Shown: positions 32,478 to 42,962 of the stretch, one piece after another | How the letters are laid out: every line of letters begins with the position of its first letter | Numbering within the stretch: position 1 is the first letter of the stretch | Assembly (NCBI GenBank): GCA_946811185.2 | Contig: OX328099.1 | Coordinates: 36,505,299-36,569,298 of the forward strand | DNA: 64,000 nt | DNA from: Hippopus hippopus | Lineage: Eukaryota > Mollusca > Bivalvia > Cardiida > Cardiidae | Direction: 5' to 3' | Position numbers and translations under genes: made by a program | Notes under the pieces: model-generated | Told to the model about the DNA's origin: nothing | Databases searched by the model: none | Seen by the model: only the letters and a program-made list of their open reading frames with translations

Positions 32478-33358
32478 TTTAACTCTTTCAAAACTAAATT
32501 AAAAATTCTACTATTTCAACGGCTGAAATTATAATCCACGAAACTCATAGAAAAGATTCTATCTTGTAAGTTTGACCAAACAGGCAGACAGTATAGATTT
32601 AAAATCAGAGTGTACGTTTATACGGTGGCACAAAAGTGACATGGAAGATATATTTTATACTACGTGCACACGCAGTAGCTAATACGTGCGCACGTAATAA
32701 GTAATACGTGCGCACGCAGTAGTATTACGTGCGCACATAATAACTAATACGTGCACACGTAATACTATTGCGTGCGCACTTATTAGCTAATACGTGCGCA
32801 CGTAATAGTTATTACGTGCGCACGCAGTAGCTAGTACGTGCGCACGCAGTAGCTAATACGTGCGCACGTATTAACTAATACGTGCGCACGTAATAACTAT
32901 TACGTGTGCACGTAATAATCGACCAATCAGTTTATAATACGTGCGCATGTATTAACTACTGCGTGCGCACGCAGTAGCTATTACGTGCGCACGTATTAGT
33001 TATTACGTGCGCACGTAATAACTAATACGTGCGCATGTAATACTACTGCGTGCGCACGTATTACTTATTACGTGCGCACGTAATAGCTACTGCGTGCGCA
33101 CGTATTAGTTATTACGTGCGCACGTATTAGCTACTGCGTGCGCACGTAATACTACTGCGTGCGCACGTATTACTTATTACGTGCGCACGTATTAGCTACT
33201 GTGTGCGCACGTAATAACTAATACGTGCGCACGTATTAGCTACTGCGTGCGCACGTAGTATAAAATATATCTTCCATGTCACTTTTGTGCCACTGTACGT
33301 TTATGACGTCTGAAAAAAAGCCTCTGTATTTGCCTATTGCGCAGAAAGAGTTAGATAA
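32478..33358. mobile_element. Family E element split by the large hAT-type element
   Basis: The left part has ttaactctttcaaaac and gacagtatagatttaaaatc. The right part, after the insertion, resumes with tgacgtctg and ends with cgcagaaagagtta. Confidence 0.6.
32622..33296. mobile_element. hAT-type MITE expanded into 27 palindromic modules
   Basis: The ends acggtggcacaaaagtgaca and gtcacttttgtgccactgt are inverted. A perfect 8-bp duplication, ACGTTTAT, lies at 32614-32621 and 33297-33304. The arms (about 47 bp) match those of the 136-bp element at 13104-13239. Between them are 27 modules of the form (A/G)CGTG(C/T)GCAC, each itself palindromic and spaced about 20-21 bp by ta-rich joints such as taatagcta. 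One non-repeat spacer, atcgaccaatcagttta, separates modules 12 and 13. Nothing in it codes for protein. The duplication size points to the hAT superfamily. Confidence 0.9.
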
Positions 33359-33479
33359 TCGATTGATTCCTACATGTGCAACAGAAATGTGATACCGTCC
33401 ATGTCTGAAAGCTCTTGCCTGATATCAGCATGATGATTCATAACACAACATATTTTAGTGTTTTTTGTTTCATGTTTAA

Positions 33480-33705
33480 AACCTTTACCAAACAATCTCC
33501 AGATTTAACGACCCTGAGAATGAGGACTTTTTAAAAAATTGTGGGAAAAGAAAAAGAAAATGCTGGCAACATTTTCTCTCTTTCTCGCTATGTTTTATGC
33601 CCTTTTGAAGACAAATTTCGTGTTTTGAGTAACACTTCTGTCGCCTACAATTGTTTTAAATTCGGACAAGTGTTAAATTTTGTCATTTGCAAAACACTTA
33701 ACCCT
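33480..33705 (+). mobile_element. MITE family C copy
   Basis: From acctttaccaaacaatctcc to gcaaaacacttaac. The centre gaaaatgctggcaacatttt is partly eroded. It is followed directly by another copy. Confidence 0.6.
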
Positions 33706-33912
33706 TTACTAGACCATAACGTTTTATATATTTGCAGACAACATGCAAAATATGCTCGAAGTATATGTATTAGGATTTCAATCCAAAAGGTAGAAAATAT
33801 AGTGTGAAAAAGCAACGAGCTGTATACAAGCATTGTGGAAAAAACAAAGGAAAACTATTTCAAAAGCCCCCTTCTTTATGATCGTCATAAAACAGGATCG
33901 TTTCAGCTTGAG
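33701..33912 (-). mobile_element. MITE family C copy, decayed
   Basis: Starts taaccctttactagaccata and keeps aaaaggtagaaaatatag and caaaagcccccttctttatg. The central hairpin is lost. Confidence 0.5.
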
Positions 33913-34164
33913 ATAGACTGAATTTCCAATAAACCGACGATATTGCTTGTGAAAATGGAGCATCACATTACACATCATTTAAGTTCAGAGATCTGTAAGA
34001 CGTATTATATACATGAAAGCTATTTACATAAACACAAAACTTCCTGAAGACGACAGTTGTCGTTTTGCAGGAGACCGCTTTTGAAAACATTATGGCAAAA
34101 TGAGAAAATACTAGAAACAAGACCTCGCCATAATATTTTGACGTGAAGCTTAAATAATACTCAT

Positions 34165-34405
34165 TATCCATTACTCAATCCTCCCAAACTACAAATTTTA
34201 GACTCTTCCAAATTGAGAGCATCTGCAGGCAACAAATCTGAAAGTGGTACAAATAAAAATAGCCGGGTTCTTTGACTTGGTAAAAAACATTGTGGAAAAA
34301 GGAAAAATAATGTTGGTTACCAGCATTTTCTCCTTTTTCCACGTTGTTTCAGAAGGCCTCTTCGCCAGGGTCGTGAAAACACATGACTGTTTGGGGAAAA
34401 AAATT
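34165..34405 (-). mobile_element. MITE family C copy
   Basis: Contains caaattgagagcatctgcag, aatgttggttaccagcattt and cttcgccagggtcgtgaaa. Confidence 0.65.
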
Positions 34406-34788
34406 ATAAAACAGGAACGTTTTCGAATTCTTCTGTTGCAAATCTGATATGGAGGGGGGTAGGCGCGGGTAACAGCTGACTTTGCACAGTTCGACTAGAT
34501 TACAGGTATGCAATCACAAAGCTACGAAGTTTTCTGCTAATGCATCTTTCTTATGCATCTTTCTTAGTTCTGACCTATTCATAGATCTTAATACACACGT
34601 TAAAACTAATTCATAGCAAATGCCTGTCATATGGGCAGTCGAAGGGTGGCACGATTTATCTTCACGGTGTAAAACTAAAGGATAAAAAGCATGTTTACGC
34701 TTATCAAATTTCTAAATTTCTAATACAACTATTATCTGTGTAATGCAAAAACAATCCATTATTATCTTGAAAGTTAGAAATCACCGTT

Positions 34789-35017
34789 TATCTCTTTATC
34801 AGACAAAAGATATGGACTGATCCAAGTTCAAAGCATTTGCAGACGACAAATTAAATGTGGAAGATTTATGGCATTGGTATCAGAAAGGATAGAAAGAATT
34901 GTTGGAAAAGAAAAAAAAATGCTGGTTACCAGCATTTTTCTCGTATTCCCACAAAGTTTTCAAAAACCTTATTTTGCGGTTGTTAAAGCACGAGATTATT
35001 CGGTGAAGGGTTAACTC
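34789..35017 (-). mobile_element. MITE family C copy
   Basis: From tatctctttatcagacaaaa to ttcggtgaagggttaact, with a strong central hairpin, aatgctggttaccagcattt. Confidence 0.7.
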
Positions 35018-35205
35018 TTTTGGCGCCAAGTCAATAAATTCGCGTGTTTTCGACGACCGAAAATTCAATCAATCGAATATTACAAAGATCTTATCTAATA
35101 AACCAGACCTAAGTGGCGGTCAGTGTAGATCCAAGATGAGACTGCACGTTCTTTGAAGTTTGATCTTGATCTTTACAATGCGCAGTAACTCCCTTTCTCG
35201 CACAT
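35012..35205. mobile_element. Family E element, shortened
   Basis: Starts ttaactcttttggcgcc directly after a C copy. The hairpin at 35121-35178 has several mismatches. Confidence 0.55.
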
Positions 35206-35314
35206 GGCTCTGAAGCTCCAATCTAATTCTCCATCGCCTGCAGTTCTTATTTGTTACAAAATCTTAAATCAAAGACTTACTATCTGATTGGCTGATGTAC
35301 TAGGTATTGTAATC

Positions 35315-35530
35315 TTAACCTTTACCACACAATCCTGAGTTTTAACAAACCTGGACAAGAAACTAATTGAAAACATTATAGGAAAAGGAGAAAATTTCCT
35401 TTTCCCTAAATGTTTTCTACCCTATCAGAGACAGAAATCATCATTTGAGCTATATTTATTTTGTCGTCTGCAAATACTTTCAATTTCGTCTAGCCCAAGA
35501 TCGTTTATTGGCATGGAGTTGGGGCAGTTT
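35315..35530 (+). mobile_element. MITE family C copy lacking the central arm
   Basis: From aacctttaccacacaatcct through ggaaaaggagaaaatttcct, where one hairpin arm has collapsed, to tttgtcgtctgcaaat. Confidence 0.6.
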
Positions 35531-35822
35531 TTGGCTGGAATGTCTTACAAAGTATCTGTTGCTAAAGGTCTAAACCGAAAATCAGACTTTAATATCTTTG
35601 CAGTCCGAGATTGATCTACACTGTCCTTAACAACATCAACAACAACAAATGTTGTGCTCGGCTATACTCGGCACCTTTAGCGTGCCAAAATAAAACCATC
35701 GGACGATGAAAAACAAGACCAGACTACACCAGAACACACAATCTGACTTAAGATTTACACTTGTCACTACATTTCAAAGATAATCTATCTAAAGCAACCG
35801 AAAAATACTACGTCTATGTATT

Positions 35823-38324
35823 CACAGTGTAGGACCGGAAGTGTACAGTGTTTGAGATTGTATGTCACTTGAGAGTCTGTACAGTGGCAACATGTCACTT
35901 GATTCTAAAAAGTTGTGTTTACAAGGTAAGTCAAGCTAATGTTTTTTCGTTCATTTTGATAGTTTATTTGAAATCTTCCCACCCAGTTGTACTTTTGATA
36001 TGTATTGAACATACCAAGCACCTGAGCGTGCGATGTGTAACCTACTTAAAGCAATAGGAATGTCTTGATCAGCTTGACATGCAAAAATTGAAATGATTTT
36101 TGACCACAAAAAATACCAGAATTATCGCATTAGCTCACGCGAAAGAGTTTTTTTTTTCCCGATAAAAAGGTCTGCTCATGTGTATGCTTTCTCTTTTTAT
36201 CATCAATTTCCAAGTTGTGGCATCAAAAGCGATTTAAATGATAAAATTCTTGTATGTTTACGAACTAAATTTTGTACTGTCACTTGGAAAACAATGTTTT
36301 AGATTTGTACAATTACTTGACACGACTTTGTACTGTGACTTGAATCCGTTTTAAAACTTATTTTGTTCTTACAAAAGGAAATTTTGACACTTTACAACGA
36401 AATCTTATTTGCTTTGACCCTGTGTGTTGATCCACATAATGGACACAGAGAAATGAAAGATAGCTGCCAAAGGTCTATAGCAGACCGTGATTAAGAAAGT
36501 GCAATACGATTAACGACGTATATGACAAATTGTTCTAGCGGACAGATTTTTTAAAACTTTGCACATACAAAGCTCATCATGTCTCTAGGAGATTACAGTA
36601 AAAAAAAGATGTGGGTCACCGTGCTCGTTTGCCTTTGAAAAAGGTATATACAGTTCCAAAATTCAGCTTATATTGGATTTAAAGCGCCTTTCTTTAATAG
36701 TCAGTTAAACAGGAAATTAAATGGAAAAATATACAAATATACATCATTTTAATGAAAATTCATTTATTTTTGCACAAAAAATATATGAAAGCCTGGTTTT
36801 GAGCATGGTAAATGTACAAATATGCATGTTATATATAGACCATTGTGTTAAAAAGGGAGATAATTTGATCAAATTAAGGGTTAATCTTAAATAAATACAT
36901 AGTTTCTAAAGGACAGATTTTTCTTAAACTTTCCACACTTATAGTATTTATAATTGTAAACAATATGAAAAAAAAATAAAATGGCACCTGTCCGTGCTTA
37001 TTTCGTCAGAAAACAAGGTTGAAGGTCACTGTGGAAGTTTTTTTTTTTCAATGAAAAAACTAGGATAAAAGCTCAGCAGACATGGTTGGAAAAGGAGAAA
37101 TTGCTCAATAGGAGCGATTTCTTCTTTTTCAACAATAATTTTCAAAGTGGAAACAGCTATAATTCCACAGCTTTAAATTTCCTGGCTTTGTTTCCTTGTT
37201 TGGTGTGTAACGCCGTGTCAGCAGCATTTTAATTATTTCACTGCGACAGTTCAAAGACCCATTTTTTTCTCTTCACCAATACTACCCGAAGAAAATGCTA
37301 CTTGTTTCAGTGCACCAATAGTATTACCATTATGTGCAAAAAATACATAGGTGCACTTTTGATTCAATATCCACGACAAAAATACATGCGCAGTAGGATG
37401 CGCGCAAACATTTGTCATATACATGTACGTCGTTAAGAAAGCGTGATAATGAGTAATTAAGAAATTATTACTGCCTGGACCCAGGCTAGTGTTTGCGATG
37501 CGTCAACAAAGTGTACGCGCTTTTATGCAGCAGGGTACAAGAATTCACTCTTCGGTATTGGCCAGTTATAGAACATGAAATTTGCTCCTATTTCCTTGGT
37601 ACATAACCTTACTGCGATTTTCAGTGTCTTATAAAGTATTCGAATTGTAACAAGTGAAACCAACATTTGAGGCGGCATCTGTCAAATCCATCTACTATAA
37701 AGTTGTTCAAACAAGTCAGAGTCTCATATCACTTTAAATAAACAGCTTTTTGTCGAATTTCCGTTTTCATTCTTTGTAATAAAAGACATGCTCTTCAAGT
37801 CACTGTACAGAATAAAATATCGTAGATCTCAGGCGACTGTATAACAGCTTAACAAGTGACTGTACAAATTCCTCTTCTCGACATGCCATTTTAAACGTAC
37901 GATAAGGAAGATTGTAGTCGACTTTGTTACCAAATCTTTACATATTTTAACAAAAACATGAATAAAGAAACTGTCTATATATTTTCCGTTCAGTCAAAAG
38001 GCTTCTAATGATGATTAATCGAATAAAATACCTTGTTGTTTTGGGACAAAATCATCCGTATTTTAGTATGGTAGAATGATCAAGGCATCCCCATTGCTCT
38101 AGCAAAGATTCACAAGCACATGTGTGTTCCTGATAGGGTCTATAATTAACAAACAAATAATTGAATATGAAGATTTTATAATAGCTATAAAAATTAATGA
38201 AAAATCACCAGCTTGAATTACTATGTGAACGAAATTTTCGACGTCCAAGTGACATGTCGCCACTGTACAGACTCCCAAGTGACATACAATTTCAAACACT
38301 GTACACTTCCGGTCTTACACTGTG
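35823..38324. mobile_element. 2.5-kb element with ~160-bp inverted repeats and subterminal motifs
   Basis: Left cacagtgtaggaccggaagt and right acttccggtcttacactgtg match as inverted ends. The similarity runs inward to about 35990 and 38160. A motif close to gtcacttg, often after actgt or catgt, recurs at both ends (for example 35864-35871, 35896-35903, 36281-36288; complementary forms at about 37796, 37852, 38247, 38277). Such arrays are typical transposase-binding subterminal repeats of hAT or MuDR type elements. The middle carries the second TTAA element. No transposase is left. The 8-bp flanks agree only partly, so the superfamily is uncertain. Confidence 0.78.
36514..37432. mobile_element. 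Non-autonomous 919-bp TTAA-flanked element (copy 2)
   Basis: TTAA is at 36510-36513 and 37433-37436. The ends are cgacgtatatgacaaat and atttgtcatatacatgtacg plus tcg. The copy aligns with 9226-10147, with scattered substitutions and small indels. Confidence 0.82.
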
Positions 38325-38354
38325 ATATTACTAATGATCGGAGCCAGTTTCAGC

Positions 38355-38500
38355 AACTCACCATAATTAGGGTCTAATTCTTAATTCTGATATTAGCCTA
38401 TTGATTGGTTGAGACCTGTCGTCTTCATTAATGAGATGACAAGTCTTTGAGTGTATAGAATTGGAATAACCGTTAAAAAATGAGTGTTGAATACGACTCG
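38355..38500. repeat. Small palindromic repeat, second copy of 27985-28118
   Basis: Shares attctgatattagcctattg / ttctgattggctgag type left arm and gttgaatacgactcgaatt at the right. Confidence 0.45.
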
Positions 38501-38578
38501 AATTTCATTCAGCAGTCTTAATATTAACCCTGATCTTCGATCCATGCTATCTGATTTATTTTCATGGCTGCTGTGCGA

Positions 38579-39022
38579 TGATAGAACCGCATTTGTAACA
38601 AGACGGCTTTATGTAATAAAATTTTCAGCATCGCTACGTTCCTTCTGTGTTCGCCCATATACTTCAAAACGGATATCTATGGATGATTTTAACCCAAAAA
38701 TTTACAGAAACATCATGAAAGGTGGAAAAATGCGCTGGAACGTCTAATATCAAAAGGCCGTTTATTACAAAAGTGGTCTGAACGGAGAATAGCATTTGTA
38801 ACCAAAAAAAAAAGGCTTTGTGTAATAAAATTTCAACCTCAGTGTATTACTTCATTATTCACCCAAACAATCTAAACTGGATATACATAGAGGTGTGTAT
38901 GATGTTTCTGTAAAGTTTGGGGTAAAAATCATCCATGTATATCCGTTTTAAAGTACGAGGAATACAGCGAAGTTGGAAATTTTATTACACAAAGCCGTTT
39001 TATTATAAAAGTGGTTCTAACA
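38579..39022. mobile_element. Foldback element ~445 bp
   Basis: Left tagaaccgcatttgtaacaa, then ggctttatgtaataaaattt, is matched in reverse by aaattttattacacaaagcc and ataaaagtggttctaac at 38975-39022. The arms also share aaaacggatatctatggatg. A partial third repeat of the arm starts at about 38813. Confidence 0.65.
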
Positions 39023-39210
39023 TTGCTAGCCGTTCACACTGAATAACGCTTACTACAACTTGTATCAGAATAAGATCAAAGCTAATAAAATCCACCATAG
39101 ATGTAGATGTGCAAACGTGACGTGTGCGGCGCCTGTAAAATAAAAAAGTGATAATACAGTTTTGTGTTTGCAAAGTGAACCTTCATTTCTCTTTTACAAA
39201 TAAAGTAAAT

Positions 39211-39714
39211 GAGCAATTTTTTGTGAAAAGGGGGCACATTGCATCTGCAAAAAGTATCGACGCGGGCTGACCTGGGCCAAAACTTTTTGTTATTGGTCAA
39301 TTTCCCGCATAACAAAGGACCATTCTACCTCGTTACTCAATAGGTTGTTATGCAAAATGGATTTCATGGATCTATTATCATATGGCTTGCAACACACGAA
39401 AAGGGGCATTCGGACATTTGCGTAAAGTGTCGTCTCGGATCAGCCTGCGCAGTCCGCGCAGGCTAATCCGAGACGGCATTTTACGACTACATTAGATTTT
39501 GTGCTACAGTAGACTTGCGCAAAACAGAAAATTATATAAAAGCGGAAAGTGTCGTTTCGGATTAGTCTGCGCGGACTGCGGCAGGCCGATCCGACACGAC
39601 ACTTTACGCAAATGTCCGAATGCCCCTTTTCGCGTGTTGCAAGCCATATGATGACTAGATTGGTTTAATTGTTTACGGAGGTGCATTACGCTCCCTTTTC
39701 ACAGAGCATGGCTC
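39211..39714 (+). mobile_element. MITE family B copy (B10) hosting MITE A5
   Basis: Left gagcaattttttgtgaaaag, right cacagagcatggctc. The internal hairpin is reduced. A5 sits in the loop region at an atcatatgatg site. Confidence 0.8.
39384..39645. mobile_element. MITE family A copy (A5) with ATAT duplication
   Basis: Ends ggcttgcaacacacg and cgcgtgttgcaagcc; ATAT at 39380-39383 and 39646-39649. Confidence 0.9.
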
Positions 39715-39820
39715 AGTTGCTTTCGCGTGGGTGTAGCTAAAGATTAGACAAGGCAGCACATGCTGTCTGAATTTTCATCTACACCTTCCAATAACTTGAG
39801 TGGTACACCCACAAAATAAC

Positions 39821-39877
39821 AGTGTTCGTCAAGATCAGACTACACGTTCTGTACAGTGTGGTCTTGATCTACACTGT
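39821..39877. repeat. Family E hairpin
   Basis: agtgttcgtcaagatcagac pairs with gtggtcttgatctacact around acgttctgta. Other hairpins of this family are at 944-996, 43259-43318, 44323-44376 and 51216-51272. Confidence 0.7.
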
Positions 39878-39999
39878 CAGCAAGAGCAATTGAATCATGG
39901 AGGTATGCCAGAGACTGTCAACGGTAAAATGTCATGTCAGATAAGCAATGACATACACGTCGAGTCATGTCATTCATATTACATAAGAGCATTATAGAT

Positions 40000-40256
40000 G
40001 AGTGGCGCTCTAGGAAAATTAGGGTTTAGTTCAGTGCATCTTCGTAACGTATTATACCAAACAAGTCGTCATGATATAGATCCATTCTGTCTAAAACCTG
40101 GCTGATTCATCAGGTAGAATGGTCCTTTGATATGCAGAAAATTTACCAATAGCAAACAATTTCGACCAAGGTCAGCCTGCACAGATTGCGAAAGCTGATA
40201 TGAGTCAAAACTGTTTTTCCAGATGCATTCAACCTCCTTTTCACAGAGCATGCCTC
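40000..40256 (-). mobile_element. MITE family B copy (B11), diverged
   Basis: Left gagtggcgctctaggaaaat, eroded hairpin around gcctgcacagattgcgaaag, right cacagagcatgcctc. Confidence 0.65.
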
Positions 40257-40390
40257 GGTTATATGTTTTGAAATACTTGTTTCTTGACACATTTCGTCTT
40301 CTTTAGCCAAATCTATATGACAAGACGTTCAAATGTAATACCTACCCAATATGACCATCAATCATTTGTCATTATTTTTCACATACTTGT

Positions 40391-40584
40391 GAGCCGTGCT
40401 CAGGCAAAAGGAGGCCTAATGCATCTCCATGATGCGTTATAACTGGCAAGTCATTACTGAATCACGGATCCACAAAATCCGTTATGTCTAATAATCGCCT
40501 GAATCGTAAGGCACGCTGATCGTGGGACATATAGAAAATTTACCAATAGCAGAAAGTTTCGGCCCAGGTCAGCCTGCGCGGAAC
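40391..40584 (-). mobile_element. Truncated MITE family B copy (B12)
   Basis: Left gagccgtgctcaggcaaaag. The sequence stops in the hairpin at gcctgcgcggaacc; the right half is absent. Confidence 0.65.
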
Positions 40585-40617
40585 CCGCCATAGCTATAGC
40601 CCTCGTGGATTATTTAT

Positions 40618-40727
40618 TGTGCCTCATAACTCACAACTGTGGTTTATTGAACGATAAACCACGATAGAAAGAAGATTATTTCTTAAATAGACCACAGTTT
40701 TGAGTTATAAGGCAGAATAATTCAATT
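40618..40727. repeat. Small foldback
   Basis: tgcctcataactcacaactg at 40620-40640 and cagttttgagttataaggca at 40686-40705 are inverted arms, with a second inner palindrome tggtttattg/aacgataaacca. Confidence 0.55.
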
Positions 40728-40764
40728 TTAGTTTTTTTCATGAGTATTGGCAAGTTCTGATTGG

Positions 40765-41312
40765 CTGAAAAAATTTTTTCATAGCTCCATGAAAAAAAAA
40801 TTTAAGCAATGCCGGAACCACTTTTGCAGTCAAACTAATGTAAACAAACATGTATACGAGATTCCATAATGTTTTTCTGTCTGATTTTATATCCAGTCCG
40901 AATTTCAAATTGCTGGCTAAATTTATTTTCTCTGAACATTGAAAAAAATATCTAACAGTAAATTCAAAGAGAGAGCTTAAACTCATTGTCACTTTGCCGG
41001 GTCCTAACAAACTTATTTTCAACTTACTTCTAGCGTATTGAACTTCTAATTAATTAATCTACTAAATCTGCCAGTGTTCAATACTATAATGACGTCATGA
41101 ATTACGTCATTATTACGTCATGAACGAGCAGATTTACCGCGCTATGAATTATCAATGAAAAGGACAGTAAATAAATACGCAATGTTGGATTTACAAAAAA
41201 AGAGCAGTTAGTATTATTTAAGTGCATATTTGTTGTCTATGGTATTGAATTATAAGGAATGAAGAGAAATTTTTTTTTTTTGTTTTCATGGAGGTATGAA
41301 AAAAAAAACCTA
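40765..41312. mobile_element. Foldback ~0.55 kb with CRE-like cluster
   Basis: ttttttcatagctccatgaa near 40777 and ttcatggaggtatgaaaaaa near 41285 are inverted arms bordered by A/T runs. The interior at about 41088-41126 has a full TGACGTCA and two further TTACGTCAT-type sites within 40 bp. No coding exon is seen. Confidence 0.5.
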
Positions 41313-41399
41313 ATCACACTTTTGTATGAAACCGCGAACCACAAGGGCTTTCGTTTGCTGCGATTATACTTAATCCAAAAATACCTGATGAATCTTTAC

Positions 41400-41636
41400 C
41401 AGCAGTCAATAGAAAACTGCGTAGAGACCGCCCTTTCCAAAACACTTCGACTGTCACTGGTTGAGTGCCATTTCTATCGCATTCGAACGTCTGAACGCCA
41501 TAACTGGGTCCTTTAGATGCTCTCAGCGATAGTTTTTGGATCGATTCATGACATCCTACCTCTAAGTTTTGGATTATAGTACTGTTCCCTTTGAATGTCA
41601 GCGTAATCTTACCATCTTTATCCGTTGTTTCTAGAC
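41400..41636 (-). CDS. Ectodomain-type exon of a putative Ig-family gene (exon 3 of those seen)
   Basis: On the minus strand, a T-rich tract and attgagtag form the acceptor before 41636, and ctgctg|gtaaag forms the donor after 41400. The 237-bp frame between is open in phase 1-1 and gives 79 codons. It includes NGTQPVTVEVFWKG near the end, two N-glycosylation sequons (GNST, RNGT) and two Cys (in VGCHES and FECDRN). The phase, Cys pair and sequons suit an extracellular Ig- or fibronectin-like module, but the characteristic Trp and DxGxYxC are not present, so the fold is an inference. It lies downstream of, and in phase with, the exons at 45014-45157 and 50622-50921. No terminal exon was identified. 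Confidence 0.6.
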
Positions 41637-41700
41637 CTACTCAATAAAAAAAAAGTGTTTCTTTGTTTGTTTGTATCTTTCTTTGTTCGTTCCTTCGTTC

Positions 41701-41703
41701 GTT

Positions 41704-41764
<61 letters not shown>

Positions 41765-41778
41765 CTTCCTTTCTTTGT
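41701..41778. repeat. (CT)n-(CTTT)n microsatellite
   Basis: About 17 CT units are followed by about nine CTTT units, just upstream of the acceptor side of the 41400-41636 exon on the minus strand, where it reads as a long purine tract. Confidence 0.9.
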
Positions 41779-41779
41779 G

Positions 41780-41905
41780 TTTTAGCCGTTTTCAATTATA
41801 TTACGGCAGCGAGAGTATCTATCCAATAGTAGAAAGGCTTCCATTAAGATTTTGCCAAGTCATTGTCTGCCCCTCGGCGGACGAGGGGCAGACAACCCGA
41901 TATCA
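41780..41905 (-). repeat. SINE fragment
   Basis: tttagccgttttcaattata and cggcagcgagagtatctatc are the reversed SINE 3' end. It is followed by a small palindrome, tctgcccctcgg / cgaggggcaga. Confidence 0.5.
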
Positions 41906-42274
41906 ATATAAAACCCAAACTACGTTATGAGGGCATAGTAAGCCGATTTCTCTTGTTATACCATTGTCACTTAATATTGTACGGTTGTACAGCACATATA
42001 AAGTCATAATTCAACTTCTGTGCACTTTCTGTGCAGTCTGATCTATATATTATATGGCCGTCACCCAGAAAAGTATCCAAAATGAGCTTTAAAATGCAAA
42101 AAGTTACCGTCATTCTCTTCCTAAATTGAAAGTCATGCAATTTCGGATGCACATATGCTCATAATTTGTGTTGCTTTCTATATCTAGCGTTAGACTTAGA
42201 ATAGAGTGTTTGGCGAATACGGCTCGATAATTTTTTGCAGGTTCACATGCTTTGAAATGGTCTCTCTCTCTCTC

Positions 42275-42485
42275 TGCTGAAGATTGACGATAGTGATTAC
42301 GACAGAATTCCTTTCTCTCTCAACACCGATCATTGTTACGCCGATGGTTATGTCGGAAAAGGGTCAGTGGCTTAGGAAGAATATTGTGAGAGGTACTGGT
42401 AAAAGAGGCGCCAGGAAAGCACGGACAGGTCGTCGCGAAATAACTGAAATAATGTTGAAACAGTGTTATATACCATACAAACAAA
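42275..42485 (+). repeat. SINE body and tail without head
   Basis: Contains gctgaagattgacgatagtg, gggtcagtggcttaggaaga and gaaataactgaaataatgtt, ending taccatacaaacaaa. The tRNA-like head is missing. Confidence 0.6.
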
Positions 42486-42708
42486 GGAAAAAAAAAATTT
42501 TCTCCAAACTATAGCGCGCACAGTCAAATTATGGAGAATGTCGATAAATAATTCTGCTTTCATGCCACAGACATATTGATTGTCGATATGGATTTAGTTT
42601 GCTCCACAAAAATTCCCTACACATAAACGGGCCTAACAAAAGTTTCCTGTGTGAAGGTAACAAATAGGAGATCTCCTCTTTATCTTTCTATCTATTTGTC
42701 TGTCACTA

Positions 42709-42938
42709 ATGCCTTTACCACAGAATTCCGTGCTTTCACGACCGTACGGAAGAGTGCTTTGGAAATGTTCTGAGAGAAGAAGAAACTGCTGGTAAGCAGC
42801 ATCTTCTCTTTTATCTACAACGTCTTTCTACCCATTTAAAGGCAAATTATATTGCACTAAGCCATATTTACTTGGTCGTCTTGAAATTTATGCAGATTTT
42901 TGGGGAGATTTCAGATTTTGTCGTTTTATAAAGATTAT
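42709..42938 (+). mobile_element. MITE family C copy
   Basis: From tgcctttaccacagaattcc to gtcgttttataaagatta, centre gaaactgctggtaagcagca. Confidence 0.6.
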
Positions 42939-42962
42939 CATCATCTTTCTGTTTGATTCTTT

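Noticed and set aside
32640..33280. CRISPR-like array of regularly spaced repeats
   Set aside because: The repeats are short palindromes with no unique spacers, lie between transposon arms with an 8-bp duplication, and the DNA is animal; no cas genes are present.
41625..41930. Leu/Ser-rich frame resembling a membrane protein
   Set aside because: It is translation of the CT/CTTT microsatellite.
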